A stretch of DNA of 64,000 nt, from the NCBI RefSeq assembly GCF_018739885.1, contig NZ_JADOES010000002.1:113807-177806 (forward strand), given 5' to 3'. The first letter of the stretch is position 1. Each line of letters opens with the position of its first letter. Source of the DNA: Leptothoe spongobia TAU-MAC 1115 (GTDB lineage Bacteria; Cyanobacteriota; Cyanobacteriia; Phormidesmidales; Phormidesmidaceae). Under the pieces are notes generated by a model. The model saw nothing but the letters and a program-made list of their open reading frames with translations. It was not told the DNA's origin and searched no databases. Shown in pieces: positions 1 to 10,600 of the stretch. Made by a program: the position numbers and the translations under genes.

Positions 1-285
1 GAGTAATTACTTCCAATTTTGAACTACTCTTTATCCTTTAGTTACATGAATAGGCGATCGCCTCCAATTTCCACAGCTCATTCCCTCCGATAACTGAAAT
101 TGGATAGAGTCCGATCGCCTTTTAATTTTCATAACTCATTCTCTCTGAATCATTGGAGTGGGAGAAGTGTGATCGCGTTTGAGACTCATCATTTATTGGC
201 TCTGATAATTGGAATGGGATAGGGTACGATCGCTTGCTAATTTCCATCGATAATGACCTCTTTAAAGGAGAAAAGTAGTTGAAGT
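1..285. repeat. Degenerate ~57-bp tandem repeat, four visible copies plus a partial one
   Basis: A GATCGC core recurs at 56, 113, 171 and 228, a spacing of 57, 58 and 57 bases. Each unit continues with similar text: an AATTTCCA-like stretch, CTCATT, TCTGATAATTG-like and GGATAGGGT-like segments. Bases 1-55 look like a further worn copy, so the array probably runs off the left edge. Two cores extend to HIP1-like octamers. No gene is visible here; the short open frame crossing it on the minus strand is explained by the repeat. Confidence 0.75.
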
Positions 286-305
286 ATAGATGCAAAATAT
301 CTGTA

Positions 306-2840
306 CTAACCAATAATCTTTAGTTTTAAACTAGTGCCGGGAGCTTTATCACTACGAAATTCAATCGAGCGGGCGCTGTCTCCACCACCATTCCTATTTG
401 CATAGTTGTCAATGTAATAACCTTGTGGAGACTGAATACGGACTTTTAGTTCAGAATCGACAAACTTCTTTAAAGTCTTCAAATCGTTTTCAGTAATAAC
501 AGTATTACCTATTTTTAGAGTGCCATCAACTATAAGATTGGGTGTCCCAATCAGATGAAGACTACTATCATCATTGAATCTTGCCCAGACTTTACCATCC
601 TCTTCTGGTTCTCGAATTTCTAGATGTTCACCATTTAGAGCGATCTCCCAATCATTAGTTGTTGAAGGTCGAAATACATTCGAGCGGATTATGCCGTCAA
701 CTTTAAGTTCACCAGCGATCTCAGTATCTCCTTGTACTTTTAATTTATTCGTACCTGGATCATTAGTACCGATACCAACATTGCCATTATCGTCATTGAT
801 GATCATTCGAGTAGATCCATCAACAAGATCGTTAGCATTAAATCTCAAATTACCGTCAGAATCAACCTGCAGGTTCCACTGCTCGCCCTTATTGTCGATA
901 CCAAAACTACCAGTATCAACAGAGAGATTTCCTGTAATCGCTGTATCACCTTTTACTTTCAATTGTTCAGTACCTGACGCAATCCCAATCCCAACTTTTC
1001 CACTAGTGACAGAGAGATTACCTGAGATCGCGGTATCTCCTGCTTGAGTTACGGTTATCTTACTGTTACCTGCCGTAATATCTGTACCGGATCCATAAGC
1101 TATCTTAAATTGTTCATCATCATCCATACCCACCATCCAGGCATTTTTGCCCGTGGTTGTATTTTGTAGTCTCAGATAAGCTTCATCAGAACTACCACTT
1201 TCAATAAGAATATACGCATCACCAGAAGCTGAAGAAAATTTAGCTATATCCTTACCAGATGAGGACTTAACATGAAGCTTGGCCTGCGGTTCATCTGTCC
1301 CAATGCCAACACAACCAATCTTGTTACTATCAACAGTTTTTTCTCGATAAACTAAAGGCCCTTTATGAATGGGAACGGTAATATATCCATCCCAATATCC
1401 TGGAATATTTTCATAATGGACATAGAGATTCGCATAACCAGCCAGGAGTTGGGTTTTAAGATTGTTAATCTTGAGTCTTAAAATCTCTTCGCGTTCATCC
1501 TTTTTGAGCGCCCATCCTTGTTTGCAAATGAAGCTCCATCTTGGGGTAATTCCTTGTTCTTCTTTGCCGCCAAAAATCCATTTATCCTGACGATTTTCAA
1601 TTAGCACCTGAACATCATCTGCATCCGTATGGTCCACTAAAGCCCAGTTTTTCGGATTACTGTCTTTCGATACAACATCAAAATAAATTGTAAACTTGGC
1701 TGCTTGATCAAGCGTGTTTTCCTGATCAAGCCCTTTTAATGACAAAGACACATGAGGATTCAATTCATGTTCAATTACCTTGAGGTTCTCGGATGCCTGT
1801 ATTATCTCCTTGGTTTTTCTATTGATACGTGCTAACTCTTGTGCAGTGGGTTTTGTTGAATAAAGTAACTCATTCAACCGTGCCAGAATGGCATTTAGAT
1901 CTTTCTGGGTAACGACACCTAGATTGTTAATTAAAATTGAAAGAATTGTCTCTTTGTCAGTATCCTTTAAGTTTAATTTGCCTGATTTTTCTTTAAATTC
2001 TTGCAAAGAGTCTTTTGAATCTTTTGATGTTTTCAGTAAATCAAAAAAACGTTTACTAGCCTTGGATATTTTTGGGTCTTGTTTGATTTCTTTTATAGCT
2101 TCGCCAAAATTCGGAAGTTTTTCTTGAATAAATTTAGCAATATTCCCATCCCATCGGGTTGTGCCTATTGAAGTGATTTCAGGTGAGTCTAAAACAGTTA
2201 ATGATGCATTATGATGCGGCAAGCTTTGAATCGTTAACGTTAATTCATTTTCAGTTCCATCATTGAGAATCGTATTAGACCCCAAAAAACCGACATATAG
2301 CGGAATTTGCTTTTTGCCACGCTGATTAACAATATTGAGATACTGTAAACGATTGCCACTAATCGTTTCAGTAGAACCTTGATACTGAAGATGGTCATAC
2401 TTAATTTCTACCCTGGTTCCTCGCGAGCCTCCAGCTGGTGCAGCACCAATATTCTCCAGAGTGAGCGTAATCCTTTTGCCAGGGTTGATTACTGTGGACT
2501 CTGGACTCGTTGACAACACATAAAATGTATTGCCCTGCGGCTTCATTTGCCAACCTTCCCCAGTCTCCTTTAGGGTAATTGTTTTATCTTCGTCTTGACT
2601 AGATAGCAATGTACCCGGTCGAAAGGAGATACAAAAATGATAGTTACTCAGAGAAGGTTGGCCATCAATTGACTGAAGTTCAATTTCTTTCCCAGAGGTA
2701 TTAACAATATCAATTGTCAGTGCCTGTCTCAATGATCCATCGTCAATGCTCAGAATATTTTGTCCATCCTCATCCTGTAGAAAAATCTGGAAAACATCGA
2801 GGCGAGATGTAGTCATAGCATTATTAGCAATAGCGATCAT
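306..2840 (-). CDS. Tail-fibre-like protein with GIGT repeat region (844 aa)
   Basis: The first ~520 residues have no motif I recognise. They include a Lys/Glu-rich, probably helical stretch around 240-380 and beta-rich segments. From about residue 520 to the end, repeats of the type VGIGTDEP..KLHV and VGIGTNDP..KLKV alternate with NLSV and GDTAI(S/T)GN segments, a pattern typical of bacteriophage and phage-like tail fibres (family knowledge). The start at 2840 is supported by GGAGGA seven bases upstream. It is the last gene of a minus-strand operon with the 63-aa and 1407-aa genes. A role as a fibre or baseplate accessory of a phage-tail-like particle is inference; no sheath, tube or baseplate gene is in the window. 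Confidence 0.6.
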   Translation of the reverse strand: MIAIANNAMTTSRLDVFQIFLQDEDGQNILSIDDGSLRQALTIDIVNTSGKEIELQSIDGQPSLSNYHFCISFRPGTLLSSQDEDKTITLKETGEGWQMKPQGNTFYVLSTSPESTVINPGKRITLTLENIGAAPAGGSRGTRVEIKYDHLQYQGSTETISGNRLQYLNIVNQRGKKQIPLYVGFLGSNTILNDGTENELTLTIQSLPHHNASLTVLDSPEITSIGTTRWDGNIAKFIQEKLPNFGEAIKEIKQDPKISKASKRFFDLLKTSKDSKDSLQEFKEKSGKLNLKDTDKETILSILINNLGVVTQKDLNAILARLNELLYSTKPTAQELARINRKTKEIIQASENLKVIEHELNPHVSLSLKGLDQENTLDQAAKFTIYFDVVSKDSNPKNWALVDHTDADDVQVLIENRQDKWIFGGKEEQGITPRWSFICKQGWALKKDEREEILRLKINNLKTQLLAGYANLYVHYENIPGYWDGYITVPIHKGPLVYREKTVDSNKIGCVGIGTDEPQAKLHVKSSSGKDIAKFSSASGDAYILIESGSSDEAYLRLQNTTTGKNAWMVGMDDDEQFKIAYGSGTDITAGNSKITVTQAGDTAISGNLSVTSGKVGIGIASGTEQLKVKGDTAITGNLSVDTGSFGIDNKGEQWNLQVDSDGNLRFNANDLVDGSTRMIINDDNGNVGIGTNDPGTNKLKVQGDTEIAGELKVDGIIRSNVFRPSTTNDWEIALNGEHLEIREPEEDGKVWARFNDDSSLHLIGTPNLIVDGTLKIGNTVITENDLKTLKKFVDSELKVRIQSPQGYYIDNYANRNGGGDSARSIEFRSDKAPGTSLKLKIIG

Positions 2841-2902
2841 TGAAATTCCTCCGACCTAATAAACTTTTTTTGAATACAAGACAGATTAAGGCTCGCTATG
2901 TT

Positions 2903-3094
2903 TCAGGTAAGGTTGGCATTAGGTTCTCCTCTATTAGGTTCTTGCTGACGCATTTCATTAGCCTGTACTTGGGCTTCAGCCTGAGCTTTGATTTTATTGA
3001 TTAGCTGAAAGACTTCAACATAAGGACGCTGCCCTAACGTCTCCAGGATGAGATTGACTTCTTCTATGGTTATATTGATACTTATTTGTTCCAT
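2903..3094 (-). CDS. Small conserved-looking protein, 63 aa, tail-cluster type
   Basis: A short acidic protein: an N-terminal amphipathic segment with the motif EEVNLILETLGQRP, a helical KIKAQAEAQVQ stretch and a polar tail. Short proteins of this look occur beside phage tail-fibre genes (from memory, moderate certainty). It lies 24 bases downstream of the 1407-aa gene and 62 bases upstream of the fibre-like gene on the same strand, so one transcript is likely. No clear Shine-Dalgarno sequence is seen. Function unknown; an assembly or chaperone role for the neighbouring fibre is possible but unproven. Confidence 0.55.
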   Translation of the reverse strand: MEQISINITIEEVNLILETLGQRPYVEVFQLINKIKAQAEAQVQANEMRQQEPNRGEPNANLT

Positions 3095-3118
3095 TATTCA
3101 AAATCTAAGGTAATAGTT

Positions 3119-6100
3119 CTAAGGTGTGCTGTGTGTATCTGTATTTCCCAAGTTCTCGTCTGGTGATTGATTCAAAATAAGCCAACCTTCACGAATTTCT
3201 TGAGACCCCGTAAAAGCAGCCCGCGAAGTCACTGGGTTAATACTAATTTCATGTAAATCAAATAGCTCTTCAATCAGCTCATCTATATTTTCTAAATTCC
3301 CCGTAAGCGTTTCCCGGTCGTCTTTAGTAATAATTTTGGCTTTACTATGAATTTCTTCACCACCACCATTAACAAGTGTTAACCATCCTTGATTTAATAA
3401 CGCTTGCCAATCTTCTTCAGGATCCCGCTCGATTTTATAGGCAGCATACGCTTGAACAAAAACAGCTTTTTCAATGACTGAAGTGGTCAAAATTTCTAAC
3501 CAGGTTTCTCTACCCTTTCTTTCTAGCCAAGACCAATCATAATCTGGAGCCGTTGGCAACGGAAGATTGAGACGACTCTGGTTGGTTCGTTCTGTCAAAA
3601 TAGGTGCAGTTAAGAAAGTGATTTTAATATTGGCTAATGCTTCAGCATAGTGCTCAGCAGGGATATTAATTACTTTACTGGGTAAAATCCCCGATGTAGC
3701 ATGAAATACGCCTCGCGGGTCAACTAGCATCGTTAAAGTTTGAGGGTCGCTGTTAATAGACTGGATAATATTGATTGGACCTTCTTCCACCTCTGGATTC
3801 ATTTCCAAATCGATAAACTGAGTTTCTATTTTTTCAGATTCATTGTTATCACTTTGCTGTGCATAAAAGATATCATGTTCATAGTCGTAACCCGTCTCGT
3901 TGGCTGCATTTTTTTGTTCTTTCCAATAACCAATGACGCCATCATTAAGCTGTCGATATTCCCCAATGCGAATCGGAATTTTCACATCATCTAAGTCATC
4001 GGTGTCTCTTTCGTCAAGCGATTGCATTTGCTGCATTTCTTGACGAAAAATATTCCAATCTTGGTTAATGGCCGGTAGTCCCTGCAATTCTAGACTGATG
4101 GATGTTCGGACTACAGAAATGGGACGCCCCATCAGTAATGCCAAACTTTGATTCTGAGCAAAACTTTCTGGATCAATATTATTTAGTGCATTATTCAGAC
4201 AGCGATTGAAATTTACCAAGAAATCTCTGCCTAACGTAATGATGGTTTTTACTACCTTATGCAAATGGACATTCGATATATTAGGAACATCGTGTCCCTC
4301 TATTATTGTTGTTGCCAGTGGCGCATCACCGGGTGCATCATCCCATTCGCCATTAATATTGATTGATCCTAAAGCTTGACCGAGATTGTCATAAATCATC
4401 AAGCTATCGTTTAAGTTATTAGGAAGTATCCACCCACAAATTGGAGTTGTGTTTGAGAGATCATTTGTTTCTCGATTATCTTTGTCATTTGCAGATAACC
4501 AACGGAAATTAATCCGACAAGGTTGAACAAAACGAGGAGGAAGAACGATACGATTGTTCTGTTCAGCCTTCATACTCTCTGGCTTAATCACATATTCTTC
4601 TAAGTCAACCCTCCAATCTAAGTTTCTAACTTGCCCAAACGTATCCATTAACTGCAAGTCAATAATCCGCAGTTCTCCAGAACGAATCGGGCTAAAATCA
4701 TCTAAAGGTTGGGGGGCACTTTTGATTTCTCCTGAAACCGCTGCCCCCACTTCATCTGTAAACGTTTGGTAGTCTGCAAAACCAATTGGGTCTTGAATCG
4801 GTAATTGCAAGGTTTGTTTATGCATTAACAGTGCTTCATTAAACCCACCTATAGCCTGAGATAGGCAATTGAGATTCTTCAGTCGTGCTTGTGCTTGTTT
4901 CGCTGTAGCAACGGGATGAGGAATGATATCAAACTTGTTATCTTCGTACCATTGCTTGAGCGTTTGAATATTTGCCAATTCTCCTAAATATTCGTCACTA
5001 TCAATCTCAACGGCCTCTTCATAATCGACATATTGTGGTGCAATAGATTGACGCAAATGGCTTTCTATCTCTCTATCTCTTGGTTGTTGATTTTTCAAAT
5101 GCTGTGCGTAATCACTAATTGTCTGATAAACAGGATTAGTAATCGTTGCTTGCCCGTTATGATCGTGTTTATCTAAATACTCTTCGATGCGCTTTTGTAA
5201 CAATGGATTAGCATAGGGCGTTAAGATACTAAAGCCACTGTAAATATTAGAATCCTGGTCAGTTTTAATGCGATTATCTGCGGTGTCATCAACAACAGAT
5301 CGAGCAGATTTGAGCGACAAATCTATATCATTTGTCCTAAGGTTATAATTTTGGAGCAGAAAATCATTGCTATATTTACGATTGGCAGAAGTTTTATTGC
5401 CACCATTCGCTACCGTATATAACTCAACCAACCATTCTAATATAATAGGATTCCATGGTTGCCGTTCCCAAATACTAAAGCCAATCCGTTCCTGACCCTT
5501 GTCCAACTTAAGTTCATCTAGCTTGTCAGAAATAGTCTTAAAATTTTCTTGAACTAAGCTTTGAATCGTTTGATTTTCTATGATTTGACATTCAAGTAAC
5601 CCATCCTCACTCAAACGACCATCTCTACCATGCCGTTCATTTGCTTTGACATCGTCTCCCACTAGTAAAACAACAGGTTCTTTTACTTCCCAGTAACGAG
5701 GACTTCCGGCTACTTCTAAACGATAGACTGGGGGGTAAGGTACTTTCTCTTTTTCCTTTGCATCCAGCTTATTATAGTCATCTTTAAGTTTCTGATTGTA
5801 GGTATTAGTTGCATTGATTAAATTATTAATTGCTCCTGCTAGTTCAGAGGATAGAGAAGAATCTGACCCTGATGCATTACTCAAATTTCTTGCATCATCT
5901 TGAAATAAATTTAGCGTTCCCGTTGTCCTGACCTTTTCTTGTAGAGGTTCAAGTCCCTGTTTTTGGATGTAGTATTTTACTTCATCAATATCGGGATAAT
6001 TATCCCAACTATCTTCAGGGGGATAGGTGGAAACCATATATTTGTACCAGTCAGAAAAAAGCTGCCTGCGTCTGGCATTAATCTCAGCCAAAGCAGAATC

Positions 6101-7342
6101 GTATGCTTGCTGTTTCTGATTGAGTGCACTGAGTTGGGCGGCAATATCTGAGGGTAAATTAAGTTTTGTTTGAGATACTTGATTTTCTGAATTTGATTGC
6201 TCTGTTTCTAGCCGAATTCTCCACAGAAATCCGCCAGCGACTGCATTAAACCCACCCCCATGGCGAATTTCTTGAAATTTGGGTCCGTTATCTAATTTTT
6301 GGTTTTCTAAGCTTTCCGCAAACTGTAGAGCTTCTAATTGTTCCTCAATGATAGCTTTTTGAGACTTATCAATCGTTTCAGCCAGGTAGGCCGATAGTGC
6401 TTCTGTCCCCGTATTTGCAACGGCTAGGCTGATATTCGCTTTTTCTAGGGAAGAGCGTTCTAAGTCATGTTCAGAAGGCCTAAAGGTTAAACGAGAATAA
6501 CAGATAATCTGAGGGGCTTCACTATCGGCAGTAAAGGCCTCATTGTCCCAATTAAACTTCCACTTGAATTCTTCTTTAATTGCATCCATGAAGGTATCAA
6601 GTGTCAATGCCTCTTCTGGAAAATCCTCTTGATACCTTACATTGAAGTCCTTAAGAAATTCATTGAGATAGTTTTGACTGGAGTTGCTATACCAGCCTAT
6701 AACTTCGTATTGGAGCTTATCTTTATCTGGTAGAGGAGTCGCATCAGTATATTTTGGATCGTGAAAGCCAAATACACTACGACAGTTAGGATAAAAGGCA
6801 GCAAAAGTCGGCTCACCATAACCTACAGTCGTTAGACGTTCTAAGTACGTTACATCTGGGTTGCTTTCCTGTAGCTCATTCTTCCATTCTGCTAGAGGCA
6901 GTTTTCGTCCCAGATAGCGAAATCGTGGTAAATCCTGATTAGTTTCGTCTTGGTAAGGGTAAGTGACGCTATCCTCCTGAAAACCGACGCTTGGGAGATG
7001 CAGATAATCACTTTCAACAATCCAATGGTCCACCCCGTCTTGATCACGACGAGTCACTAGCCAACGATTAGGAACAGCAGGAAATTTGCCTGATACACTT
7101 TCTTTGGTCAGTGCATCGGGTAGTGCCCAATGTAAGTGAATTCCTGCTTTGAGGTGAAGGTTTTTATTTTGAAAAGGCTGGGAAACAATAGATTCACTTA
7201 CATTAACGATATCAGGGTTAACATCTCGCTTCCCACTGAAATAGGGGAGACGATTAAACTCCACCATTGCTTCTGCTACGCTTGTTCCATATTTGAGATG
7301 CAAAGCATCCATCTGTATAGGAACCAATAAAAAGTTACTCAT
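3119..7342 (-). CDS. Very large protein of unknown function (1407 aa), phage-tail-like cluster
   Basis: I do not recognise a named family. The protein is soluble-looking, with no signal peptide or membrane segment. It is rich in Gln, Asn and Trp, with many short motifs such as GIHLHWALPDAL near residue 70 and NRWLVTRRDQDG near 95. The middle part, roughly 380-560, looks helical or coiled. It is first in the operon with the 63-aa and fibre-like genes. Proteins of this size beside fibre genes are often baseplate or surface-assembly parts of contractile particles, but that is only inference from position. Base composition matches the neighbours, and the frame is open throughout. Confidence 0.5.
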   Translation of the reverse strand: MSNFLLVPIQMDALHLKYGTSVAEAMVEFNRLPYFSGKRDVNPDIVNVSESIVSQPFQNKNLHLKAGIHLHWALPDALTKESVSGKFPAVPNRWLVTRRDQDGVDHWIVESDYLHLPSVGFQEDSVTYPYQDETNQDLPRFRYLGRKLPLAEWKNELQESNPDVTYLERLTTVGYGEPTFAAFYPNCRSVFGFHDPKYTDATPLPDKDKLQYEVIGWYSNSSQNYLNEFLKDFNVRYQEDFPEEALTLDTFMDAIKEEFKWKFNWDNEAFTADSEAPQIICYSRLTFRPSEHDLERSSLEKANISLAVANTGTEALSAYLAETIDKSQKAIIEEQLEALQFAESLENQKLDNGPKFQEIRHGGGFNAVAGGFLWRIRLETEQSNSENQVSQTKLNLPSDIAAQLSALNQKQQAYDSALAEINARRRQLFSDWYKYMVSTYPPEDSWDNYPDIDEVKYYIQKQGLEPLQEKVRTTGTLNLFQDDARNLSNASGSDSSLSSELAGAINNLINATNTYNQKLKDDYNKLDAKEKEKVPYPPVYRLEVAGSPRYWEVKEPVVLLVGDDVKANERHGRDGRLSEDGLLECQIIENQTIQSLVQENFKTISDKLDELKLDKGQERIGFSIWERQPWNPIILEWLVELYTVANGGNKTSANRKYSNDFLLQNYNLRTNDIDLSLKSARSVVDDTADNRIKTDQDSNIYSGFSILTPYANPLLQKRIEEYLDKHDHNGQATITNPVYQTISDYAQHLKNQQPRDREIESHLRQSIAPQYVDYEEAVEIDSDEYLGELANIQTLKQWYEDNKFDIIPHPVATAKQAQARLKNLNCLSQAIGGFNEALLMHKQTLQLPIQDPIGFADYQTFTDEVGAAVSGEIKSAPQPLDDFSPIRSGELRIIDLQLMDTFGQVRNLDWRVDLEEYVIKPESMKAEQNNRIVLPPRFVQPCRINFRWLSANDKDNRETNDLSNTTPICGWILPNNLNDSLMIYDNLGQALGSININGEWDDAPGDAPLATTIIEGHDVPNISNVHLHKVVKTIITLGRDFLVNFNRCLNNALNNIDPESFAQNQSLALLMGRPISVVRTSISLELQGLPAINQDWNIFRQEMQQMQSLDERDTDDLDDVKIPIRIGEYRQLNDGVIGYWKEQKNAANETGYDYEHDIFYAQQSDNNESEKIETQFIDLEMNPEVEEGPINIIQSINSDPQTLTMLVDPRGVFHATSGILPSKVINIPAEHYAEALANIKITFLTAPILTERTNQSRLNLPLPTAPDYDWSWLERKGRETWLEILTTSVIEKAVFVQAYAAYKIERDPEEDWQALLNQGWLTLVNGGGEEIHSKAKIITKDDRETLTGNLENIDELIEELFDLHEISINPVTSRAAFTGSQEIREGWLILNQSPDENLGNTDTHSTP

Positions 7343-7627
7343 AGTTGAGAAAATATATCTTTTTTAAGGCTCAGGAGTTAAATGCTATAAAATTGTAGTC
7401 CATAGGACAGAGCGAACGCATACATTCTTAAGTAATCAGTATAGGCTTTGGTAGGCCTAAAGACGTAAGGATATAGTAATGTATCGCTTCAATTCTTATC
7501 TGTCGCGCTTTATGATATCCGCCTCACTCAGCTGCTCTAAATGTACCTTCCAGAACATTGTCAAGAACGGCAAGATTCATATTTAGCACTACCCAAAACT
7601 CAAATACTACATTTTTTACAAACAGCT

Positions 7628-10600
7628 TTATAACCAGTTACCTACCAGGACAAAGGGACTCCAGAAATAAGGAGAGGCCAACTGTGGGTCTTGCATCAAT
7701 GCCAACTGTGCCTGACGAAATGCTTCGGCTTTGGTCGTCTCCGGTTGAGCCAGGGCCTTATAAAACTCAGTCATAAAGGTAGCCGCAGCCTGGTCATTAA
7801 TCGCCCATAGCCCAGCTAAGGCACTGCGTGCCCCAGAACGAATGGCCGTGCCAGCAATGCCTAAGACAGCTCGACTATCACCCGATGCTGTTTTGCAAGC
7901 ACTAAAGACCAGTAGCTCTACAGGGGATAGGTTACTGCGATGACGAGCTTGCAAAACTTTGCTCATTTCCTCCATCGTCAGTTTCCCTTCCCAGGTGAGG
8001 ATAAAGGTATCCTCGACGGTTGCCCCAAACTCTCCATGGGTGGCAAGATGCACCACACCCGCTGGGGCTGTTTTGAGGCTGTTGAGCAGGTTGGACTTAG
8101 TCAACGTTTCGTTGAACAAAACTTGGTGGTCAGGGATTTGATTGGTGACCTGTTGGAGTTCATCGGTGACAAAGGGCAGGGCTGAAAAGCCAGACCGCGC
8201 TTCACTCAGACCTCCGGCAAGCATTTTTAGATCTTGTTGCTGCAGGGGACGGGGTTCTAAGAGGCTCAGTCCTGGTGAGAGGACGACGTTGTACTTCTCA
8301 ATCAGGTACTGCTCCCCGTCATGTAGTGTGGTCAGGGGTAATGTACGCAAAATACCATCGGCAACAAAGACAAGGCTCTCAATATTCTGTTGAGCAAGGT
8401 AGTCCTCTGCGGGGCCTAGAATCCAGGTATAGACTTGTTGTAGCTGTTGAGTTGTCCGTGGTCGCTTAGACCGAATGGGTGAGGTGAGAGTTCCTAGCAG
8501 TTGTTTGATCGTCTTGTCTACATCTTGAGAGGCCACGGATGTGCTGTAATGTTTAATATCACCGTCTACACTGACGATGACATCGAGTTGGTCATCCAGC
8601 AGAATTGGATAGATGACAGCCGCCGTTGGATCAATCTCGTCAGCTAGTACAGAAGAGCCCTGGATACAGGCATCCTGGAAATAGTCATTGACTTCAGCAA
8701 CCTGTAAAGCTTCGATTAGTTTTCTAGCTTGTCTTAAATCTGTTTCCTTAGCAGGGCGAGCGTTATCCCCCTGGAGTAGGAGTTTGACAAATTCGCGATA
8801 GATGGGCTCCACATCATCCCGGAAGGTAAATTGAACATCATCGCTGGTGGCAATCAAGTCTTTTCGTAAAATTTCGAGAGCGTCGATGGCCATACCGTAA
8901 GCGTCAATAGCTTGGGAACGTTTGCCCTGAGATTTTTGCAGACGTCCTAGCTGTAATGCGATTGGGTAGGTGACTTCTGGTACCTGGAGAGTTTGAGCCT
9001 GGCGAAATGCTTTTTGGGTAACTGCTTCAGCTTTGTTCCACTGTTGTTGTTTCCCATAAAAGTCTCCCTGATAACCAAGGCTATAGGTTTGGGCGATGGG
9101 GTCTTGGATGATCTGAGCCTGCTGACTAGCCTGGTTTAGTAGGGTGAGTAGGTCTGCAGATGAGTGCTCAAACAGATCACTATTCAACAAAGTGTGGATC
9201 AGATGTAGCTGAGCATAGATGGACTCTCGGCTAGTAGGGAGATTTAACGGTTGCAGGTCAACGGCTAGATCGGCCCAAAGATTTTGGGCGGCTCCAGGGT
9301 CTGCAGTAACGAGTAGTCGAAGTTGGCTAATGCTAGCTTGAAACTGCCCCAGGGGATTGGGGGCAATGGCTAGGGCTTGTTGATAATAGGCCAGGGCCTG
9401 ATCAGGATTCCCTGTGGCAACATGACCCAGATTCAGCCAGATCTGGCTGGTGAGGGCAGGCTGACTTAACTGTTGGGCAATGGCCAGGGCGGCTTCCAGG
9501 TTTTGTTGTGCCTGGGACAGGTCACCACTGCTACGGAGGTTATTCCCCAGGGTTAATAGGGCGATGGCTTTTTGTGGGGAGGGGGATTGGTTTGTTAACG
9601 CTGTAATGATTTCCTCCAGTTGATTCTGGGCCTGACGATACAGGCCTAATGATTGCAGCACCTGGATTTGGTTGAGCTGGGCTTGGTGGTACCCTGGTTG
9701 ATCGCCCACACGGTGATAAATAGCGGCGGCTTGTTGCCAGTCGGTCAGGGCCATCTGCGTGTCACCCTGATTGAGGTTGAGGCTGGCGCGGGTGTTCAAA
9801 ACCTGGGCCAGGAGTTGGGGGGTGACTGTTTCCGGAGTAAGTAGTTGTTGACTGGCGATTAGGGTGGTATTTGCCTGTTGCCAATCGCCTAGCTGACCAT
9901 AGGCCAGGGCTAGATTACTCAGGGTAGAAGCATAGGTCAGGGGATCATTGGTTTGTGCCAGTAGGTTGGTTGCTTGCTGCCATTGGGTAGCGGCTTGGAT
10001 GTAGTCAGCTTGATAGTAGGCCTGGGCCGCCTGCTGCAAAAGATGATCTAGAGTATGGCTATTAATGGATGCTGTCAGATCACTATTTTTATGGGTGGCA
10101 GTGGCCTGTTGTTGAGCCGCCTGGCGGTGGGATTTTGGCAACGGAGCTACCTGTCCAATGGTATTGGATCGGTTAGGCAGGGCACCCAGGTCAGATAGCG
10201 GGTAAATGCCCATGGGTTGGCTGGCGGGGGTGGTGGGTAAACCGCCCCGCCCGGTCACGACAAATTGAGCTTGCCCTTGTCGATCGATAGCGCAGGCATT
10301 GGCAATTTGGTTGCTGGCATCGGCCAGGCTTGCGGGGAGTTGGGTCAGGCCCCTGGCCGGATCGAGATTGGGGGAGTCAATGGAGATCTCTCCATCTAAG
10401 CCAAATTGAGAGGAGGCAGAAATATCTAGAAACTCTGCTCCCAATATGGCGATAGTAACAATGTTAATATTGCCACCATTGCCGCTAAAGGCTTCGGCCA
10501 CGATGCGATTCTGGCCTGCGCGCAGACCAACAACAAAATCAGTGTTGATATTGATGTTGCCACCGTTACCCCCGGCGGCAGCGTTACCGGCGGTGGCATT

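Noticed and set aside
122..313. 63-aa minus-strand frame
   Set aside because: It lies within the 57-bp tandem repeat and has no coding features.
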